Assembly (NCBI GenBank): GCA_022574115.1
Contig: JACZSS010000065.1
Span: forward strand, 1-9,080
Direction: 5' to 3'
DNA from: Candidatus Heimdallarchaeota archaeon
GTDB taxonomy: Archaea > Asgardarchaeota > Heimdallarchaeia > Heimdallarchaeales > Kariarchaeaceae
Length of the DNA: 9,080 nt
How positions within the stretch are numbered: position 1 is the stretch's first letter; the number at the start of each line of letters is the position of its first letter. Under the pieces are notes generated by a model. That model had not been told where the DNA came from. It ran no database searches and saw only the letters and a program-made list of their open reading frames with translations. Position numbers and translations under genes: made by a program. Below, in pieces: positions 5,901-9,080 of the stretch.

Positions 5901-7846
5901 GGGTCCAGCAACTCGATAGTTGTAATTGGTAAGACATCGAATTCTATAGCTGTAGCCCCAGCATGGGTGCCATTGTTCCATCTAAACTGAAATGTCCAGA
6001 CACCAATAGTCTGATTGGGATCGAGATAGGTTGAAAAGTTAAGTAAGTTTGTAAAACTGAAATTTTCTGTGCTAACCCAATGATCTTCGTATGTTCCAAC
6101 CGAATTATTTCCCCCAATACTTCCATCTTCTCCCCTTAAAGACGCATTGTATGACCCAGAGGTAAGTCCTAGGTTGCCAATATTAGTAATATTTGCATTG
6201 ACAAGATCACCTTTATCTGGAATGGGATAAATTACTCCCATAAACCCAACACTGGAAACGACTGCTCCAGATCCATTGTTGACCTTAGTTTCAAAAACTG
6301 CGGTTTCGAGTAAATTTGAAGATGTGGCATTAATCTTGTAATCCCCATCGGCGACAAGCATGCGTACGGTAGTATTACCATTAGTTGCTGTGGTGTAATT
6401 AGCTGGATTCGTAAGTACAGTGTTACCTAATGACACACTAGTTATAGTAAAATGACTTGGAATGCTGAAATATTTATTCACATCAGAGTCAAATTTGTTG
6501 TATGTGTTTGTAAAGATTATTGACCAATTGATGAGTGCGAGCCCCGGTTGACTACTATACGTAATGTCAACGAAGTCTGTAATTGATTGAAACTTGATAT
6601 AAGTAATATTTAGATTTGGTGTGAGCCCATTAACGAGTGCCTGATTGTATGATACGCGATAAGTAGTATCCACTGTTCGAGTGGTGTTGTCGATCCAAAT
6701 TCCCGACGGTTGAACAAGCGTACCCGTATCACCAACTGGCACTGAAATACGAGTTTCGATACCATGTGGATCAAACTGAAAGATTGTGTCAAAAGAAACT
6801 GTATAATCAAGGTCGAACGGATCTCCCCAATCATTATCTGCACTGGGGGAAGGAGGAATATCTCCAGTATCTAAGAAATATGTGGGTCCGTCGTCAGTAC
6901 CGTCTTGATCATCATATGACATCAACCAAGAGTTTTCACCAGCAGTAAAATAAAACGTGAAGAAAACAAACGCACCACTAGCATTACTAAATGTATTAGA
7001 AGTGCTAATTGACTGTGCGGTGGACAAACTAAATGCTAATGTGTCGCTTGTTTCTCCTCCACCCGCAGTCATGTAGGTATCCGTTCCAAGTTGAGTATCA
7101 GGAATAATCGCACCATCGCCTGCCCGTTGCTTTGCCGTCCATAATCCTCCTACAAAGCTCGATCCAGTAAGATCACCTAAGCTGTGTGTAGCTTCAATTG
7201 AGAAATCCTGAAGGTCCACTGTTATTCCAGAGTGATTTACCTGTGGTATCTGATAGCCCTGTACGAACATGATATCCGTTTGAACTCTTCGAAGAGTAAT
7301 ATTTGTACCAGTAGCGGCGTCTTCAATTGTGACTGATGTCTGATTGGTAAATATGTCAAAACCAAACAATAGTTTATTGTTCTGAATTCCATTTAGAGTT
7401 GATATTGTAATGTTATCATTAAATTGTTTAAAATCGGCCAATACCACCGTTTCATTCTCTTCATAAGTGAAGGTAATTCCCGATTCGGCATTAGTCGTCT
7501 CAAGAGCTAAAAGTGGATTCCCTCTTTCAACACCGTGAGTTTGTAGCCTTTCAAAGGTATTACTCACGATACCTTGTTTACTGTCAGCATTAATGATCTT
7601 AACTTCAATATCATTTACTTTGGTGTTTGAGAATTCGTACGGTGTGGAGGAAATTGAAGCTAGATCACTACCTCTATGAGGAGTTACTATGGATTTTGGA
7701 TTAAATCCAATAAACATAGAACCGGTGATAATCAGTAATAGGATGATGACTCTTATGCTTGGAGCTAATCTCTTGAAAATATTAGTTCGATTCCCGGATA
7801 CTTTAATCACCCTTTGACATTCTCGATTCAATCTCCCTTTACTCAC
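2933..7846 (-). CDS. Giant Asgard-type surface protein with tandem Ig-like modules, one transmembrane helix and a cytoplasmic longin/roadblock-like domain
   Basis: Product of 1637 residues. A basic N-terminus leads to a hydrophobic segment (~32-48), a signal peptide or anchor. Residues ~50-1383 are Thr/Asn/Ser/Asp-rich and beta-predicted, without cysteine, and carry 42 N-x-S/T sequons. At least three tandem ~92-residue Ig-like modules begin at DTT motifs (848, 939, 1032). A helix at ~1384-1403 is followed by the basic stop-transfer sequence RKIKTRRK. The cytoplasmic part (1404-1637) has a helix, then a beta-beta-alpha-beta-beta-beta-alpha pattern (~1430-1532) resembling longin/roadblock domains common in Asgard archaea, and a ~100-residue helical tail. 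The start is uncertain: the first possible codon is GTG at 7844-7846, with in-frame alternatives TTG at 7829-7831 and GTG at 7808-7810. Likely a surface receptor, adhesin or scaffold; the ligand is unknown. It precedes the ABC genes on the same strand. Confidence 0.88.
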   Translation of the reverse strand: MSKGRLNRECQRVIKVSGNRTNIFKRLAPSIRVIILLLIITGSMFIGFNPKSIVTPHRGSDLASISSTPYEFSNTKVNDIEVKIINADSKQGIVSNTFERLQTHGVERGNPLLALETTNAESGITFTYEENETVVLADFKQFNDNITISTLNGIQNNKLLFGFDIFTNQTSVTIEDAATGTNITLRRVQTDIMFVQGYQIPQVNHSGITVDLQDFSIEATHSLGDLTGSSFVGGLWTAKQRAGDGAIIPDTQLGTDTYMTAGGGETSDTLAFSLSTAQSISTSNTFSNASGAFVFFTFYFTAGENSWLMSYDDQDGTDDGPTYFLDTGDIPPSPSADNDWGDPFDLDYTVSFDTIFQFDPHGIETRISVPVGDTGTLVQPSGIWIDNTTRTVDTTYRVSYNQALVNGLTPNLNITYIKFQSITDFVDITYSSQPGLALINWSIIFTNTYNKFDSDVNKYFSIPSHFTITSVSLGNTVLTNPANYTTATNGNTTVRMLVADGDYKINATSSNLLETAVFETKVNNGSGAVVSSVGFMGVIYPIPDKGDLVNANITNIGNLGLTSGSYNASLRGEDGSIGGNNSVGTYEDHWVSTENFSFTNLLNFSTYLDPNQTIGVWTFQFRWNNGTHAGATAIEFDVLPITTIELLDPTGSTEIIDDNSVDIVVKTLDQSHNRTWSTPGNIVWQFGEIPLTYDGFHTDNINHQYSGSLTPSFSVDGVGPGSYNVGIEFWENIHSDFVNFTLIVYHNGSTNFSFPTDVEFGSNITLNVTPYNVTGDSIFNKSAVIFDVDFPFTSTYNPGDGSHLLNVQWDNSFTLGLNNLDVRWQDSNFREVLTTELINDTYSFTVLDTTNPMIYNFPDTVIFIEDSSGNQLSWNAKDYNPDRWEVTRNGTSYDSGMWINGTAITIDIDESKGFYEFQLTVNDTDGNEHSDLHVVQFIDTTLPTFSLEPADLSSFEDGTSFDVGPWNSSDSHPAFYELFVDGMKIDNGTWNNSELLEFNFDNIGLGKHTIILVIYDESGNSESSTIIIIVEDTTAPVLVSPTQADFRYFEGDTGNTISWTVTDLNPRNYSITLNGQIYKTDSWISNDPIIIDVDGLSIGEHTFEISIFDKADNSITRSVTITVKSSSVTETAVVEFELITNVYEGDVEIAIYTWNTSSGDSISEANITAFLMDVDSMDLENDQVYASFQATSAQNGSVELIFNYTSVLPGSFKWVIFFSKGGHENKSLLIMVNVLPHNLRIEIQSLDELVKNEEYTISATLYYDNKQQRTTTYNPKTGTAEGVNVTFEISLVYEDGDEGGETITITKRASTNSGGIATIVLTESETTDVREIQGITVRIEAGGQFAALSVEIDSSEFPTIVDPSLNFIQQFFVNLGFDIGSGTDVFTLFAIFIVTLAILVFLIRKIKTRRKEWEKQITRESKTAQEELEALLSINAVIIRNSAGIPFYNKTFSSERISVDLISGLTTAISSFMDEVSNVRTERFETIQRSGFHITTCKGAYCAMTIISDSPLPKVIQQGVDRAVELIELLFGSDIEDAKRVNLIPVEDVFDMMEEATLKIGINYPLKINTQHIDRIMKIKSIRRNIRSGISILKEVPNVSSGEINKIIGFLKEKNLPMDQISKIIIIAYSNEILVRA
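4475..5308 (-). repeat. Three tandem Ig-like modules within the giant surface protein
   Basis: Protein-level repeats of about 92 residues begin at DTT motifs at residues 848, 939 and 1032. Each carries an acidic F-E-D/G turn, a core tryptophan (W874, W966, W1059) and a following NP or HP (880-881, 972-973, 1065-1066). Later in each come an NG or DG beta-turn, a second tryptophan, a strand rich in I and D, then G-x-Y/H with alternating hydrophobics and a D-x-x-G/D-N turn. DNA identity between copies is low, so these are old duplications under protein-level selection. Confidence 0.75.
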
Positions 7847-7861
7847 TAATTAAATTAAATA

Positions 7862-7869
7862 ATTTTATA
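7862..7869 (-). promoter_or_regulatory. Possible TATA box of the giant surface protein gene
   Basis: The minus strand reads TATAAAAT, centred about 20 bases before the GTG at 7844-7846, and a second AT-rich box (TTATTTAA) follows closely. If this is the TATA box, transcription would begin near 7840, just inside the annotated frame, and one of the later in-frame TTG or GTG codons would be the true start. Confidence 0.4.
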
Positions 7870-7895
7870 CTGTTCCAATTATTTAAGATTAAGTT

Positions 7896-7919
7896 TTGAA
7901 AATAATAATTTGTTTTCAA
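7896..7919. repeat. Inverted repeat TTGAAAA-N10-TTTTCAA, possible operator
   Basis: The arms at 7896-7902 and 7913-7919 are perfect reverse complements with a 10-base spacer, a geometry that suits a dimeric wHTH repressor. A related shorter pair, TTGAA (7965-7969) and TTCAA (7976-7980), sits just before the plus-strand TATA box. In AT-rich DNA such repeats can arise by chance. Confidence 0.3.
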
Positions 7920-7983
7920 GCGATACGGGACGATTTTGTTATTCAATTTAGTTGACTCTTCCACTTGAATTAAGTTTCAATGG

Positions 7984-7991
7984 CTTAAATA
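7984..7991 (+). promoter_or_regulatory. Probable TATA box for the four-helix membrane protein gene
   Basis: CTTAAATA lies with its centre about 27 bases before the GTG at 8015, the distance expected for an archaeal TATA box to the transcription start. This implies a leaderless message beginning at or next to the start codon and supports the GTG call. Confidence 0.5.
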
Positions 7992-8014
7992 ATATTGTAA
8001 GATATGACTAGTAA

Positions 8015-8629
8015 GTGTTAGGTTCAAAGTATAATTCCTACATCATCTACATTTATGCCATTTTTTCAGTAATATTCTCATTCTTTTTCCCAGTTGTGAA
8101 ATTTACACTTACGCTAAGAAATTCTAATCAAGAAAATGAAGTCACATTTGCGGAATTGTATATCAATAGGTCACTTCTAAAGCAACTTGCCTATAATCAA
8201 GGTGAGATCCAGCCTGGAAATTATCAGAGTGACTTTTCAATGATGTTTGTACTAACCGTTCTAACCTCTCTTTGTTTGGTCGTTCTCAGTGTATCCCTGG
8301 TAATAGTGATCACCCGCGGGTTCAACCATGGTAAATGGCATTTTATCGGGATCACCTTGTACTCCTTTTTACTGTTGATTATATATTTGAATGCTGTGGG
8401 TCTGGCAAACCAGCTCATCCCAATTACGCAGACCCAAACTGTGGGCAATCAAGGAGGTAATCAAGTTGATCTGACTACAAGTTATGATTCATCATTTTAT
8501 GCCTTGTTAGTGAGTTTGATACTGTTATTGTTTTCATATCGAATTAAAATAGAAACTGAATTTCCTCATCATATTTCAAGTCATCGCCTCATTGACAGTC
8601 AAGTGATCTCTTGTGAAAAACTACCTTAA
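8015..8629 (+). CDS. Four-helix membrane protein of unknown function
   Basis: I do not recognise a family. The 204-residue product has four hydrophobic helices near 8-30, 75-99, 108-130 and 160-175. Between helices 1 and 2 is a ~45-residue polar loop (with sequon NRS at 51), between helices 2 and 3 a short basic turn (RGFNHGKW), and between helices 3 and 4 a Gln/Asn/Thr-rich loop of about 28 residues. The C-terminal tail (~176-204) is polar. The basic turn and flanks suggest both termini lie inside and both larger loops outside, a tetraspan layout like claudin or SUR7-type proteins; this is topology only, not homology. GTG at 8015 is the first possible start because an in-frame stop (TAA) directly precedes it, and no good in-frame ATG occurs before helix 1. 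It is divergent from the giant surface gene, with which it may share regulation. Confidence 0.7.
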   Translation: MLGSKYNSYIIYIYAIFSVIFSFFFPVVKFTLTLRNSNQENEVTFAELYINRSLLKQLAYNQGEIQPGNYQSDFSMMFVLTVLTSLCLVVLSVSLVIVITRGFNHGKWHFIGITLYSFLLLIIYLNAVGLANQLIPITQTQTVGNQGGNQVDLTTSYDSSFYALLVSLILLLFSYRIKIETEFPHHISSHRLIDSQVISCEKLP

Positions 8630-8762
8630 ATTGAGACAACGTCTGGTTTCGTCGATTGACTTGGTCGACATTGGATTATGTTGAAAACTAGAACAATTTA
8701 AATTGATAAAATTGAATTCTGTGATCTTGGCATTTCGGCGATATAAATATTCAGTCAATAGT
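8630..8762. other. Convergent intergenic region
   Basis: 133 bases lie between two genes read toward each other, so both transcripts should end here. There is no strong hairpin followed by a T run on either strand; a 5-base GTCGA/TCGAC pair at 8651-8669 is too weak to call. No coding potential was seen. Confidence 0.4.
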
Positions 8763-9080
8763 TTACGTGGTGGTTGCCTCTCTAGATTCTAGAAACAGAA
8801 ATACTAGCAGGATTACCTCGATTACTTTATTTAAAAGGCTTGAATCAAGGTAACTACCGGGATGAAACAAAAGCCAACCCACTATAGAGCCAATGGTCCA
8901 ACCTCCAAGAACCATTTTCAACCTATTTTTATTTTCTGCGATTGCTTTATATATAAATGCCGTCATTCCCGTTGCCCCAAAAGTATCATCTTTTCTATAT
9001 GGAGGATTCACATAGTTGGATTTGCCCCACTCAACTTCCAATCCATTGTATCCGGCCGGTAAAGGATGAGGACAGGGATC
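8763..9080 (-). CDS. Phage-type adenine-N6 DNA methyltransferase fragment with an atypical hydrophobic tail (5' end beyond the window)
   Basis: The frame is open from the window edge to a TAA at 8763-8765, showing 105 residues. The first ~50 match the pattern of phage-type DNA N-6-adenine methyltransferases (Dam family of the phage type): DPCPHP at 1-6, EWGK at 17-20, catalytic motif NPPY at 25-28, then a helix with FIYKAIAEN. The enzyme methylates adenine in DNA using S-adenosylmethionine and is often phage- or mobile-element-borne. After residue ~53 the family would give a strand with VVLLLP-like sequence and more soluble domain. Here there are two hydrophobic stretches (~56-72 and ~87-97) and an early stop. 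The other minus-strand frames do not restore a family-like ending, so this is a truncated or fused gene, or a join between unrelated DNA. A TTG at 9039-9041 should not be taken as the start because DPCPHP lies upstream of it. Confidence 0.6.
   Translation of the reverse strand, partial: DPCPHPLPAGYNGLEVEWGKSNYVNPPYRKDDTFGATGMTAFIYKAIAENKNRLKMVLGGWTIGSIVGWLLFHPGSYLDSSLLNKVIEVILLVFLFLESREATTT

Larger units (their letters stand above)
7847..8014. promoter_or_regulatory. Divergent promoter region between the giant surface gene and the four-helix membrane gene
   Basis: 168 very AT-rich bases separate two divergently read genes, with TATA-like boxes near each end (7862-7869 on minus, 7984-7991 on plus). 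Between them lies a 7-base inverted repeat at 7896-7919 and a smaller TTGAA/TTCAA pair at 7965-7980. The arrangement allows joint control of both genes. No coding potential was seen. Confidence 0.5.

Noticed and set aside
5944..6843. Minus-strand short frames inside the giant gene (5944-6126, 6610-6843)
   Set aside because: Out-of-frame shadows of the same gene; the main frame is uninterrupted, so they do not indicate a frameshift.
8224..8448. Minus-strand frame opposite the four-helix membrane protein
   Set aside because: The plus-strand frame has a consistent membrane topology and a well-placed TATA box; the antisense frame has neither.
8651..8669. Hairpin GTCGA-N9-TCGAC as a terminator
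   Set aside because: Only five base pairs and no T run on either side; archaeal termination does not rely on such short stems.
9039..9041. TTG as the start of the methyltransferase gene
   Set aside because: The family motif DPCPHP is encoded upstream of it, up to the window edge, so the real start lies beyond the window.

Overview
The window looks like a short metagenomic contig from an archaeon, most likely an Asgard (Promethearchaeota) lineage. The interior is AT-rich. TATA-like boxes of the form CTTAAAT or TATAAAA precede several starts, and Shine-Dalgarno motifs are mostly absent except inside the gene cluster. The protein types also fit: a TrmB-like winged helix fused to a long coiled coil, a very large sequon-rich surface protein, and a cytoplasmic longin/roadblock-like domain. 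No ribosomal or other marker gene is present, so the lineage is an inference.

Layout from left to right. 1-633 (minus) is the 5' part of a winged-helix/coiled-coil protein gene running off the left edge. Its outermost ~120-145 bases are about 65% G+C against roughly 35-40% elsewhere, which suggests a chimeric contig end or foreign DNA. 784-7846 is a co-directional minus-strand cluster. In transcription order it holds a 1637-residue surface protein (2933-7846), an ABC ATPase (1929-2876), an ABC-2-like permease (1217-1936, overlapping the ATPase gene by 8 bases) and a 140-residue bitopic membrane protein (784-1206). 7847-8014 is an AT-rich divergent promoter region with an inverted repeat. 8015-8629 (plus) encodes a four-helix membrane protein. 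8763-9080 (minus) is the 3' part of a gene whose visible start is a phage-type adenine DNA methyltransferase, but whose tail is hydrophobic and does not fit that family.

Functional reading (inference). The ATPase, permease and small bitopic protein form a plausible three-part ABC-2 transporter unit, with the giant protein encoded just upstream. The giant protein has an N-terminal membrane segment, about 1330 cysteine-free extracellular residues with 42 N-glycosylation sequons and at least three tandem Ig-like modules, one transmembrane helix, and a cytoplasmic region that looks like a longin/roadblock small-GTPase-associated domain. That is the layout of a surface receptor or adhesin coupled to a eukaryote-like cytoplasmic module, and it is the most interesting object here. 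I saw no rRNA, tRNA, CRISPR array or insertion sequence.
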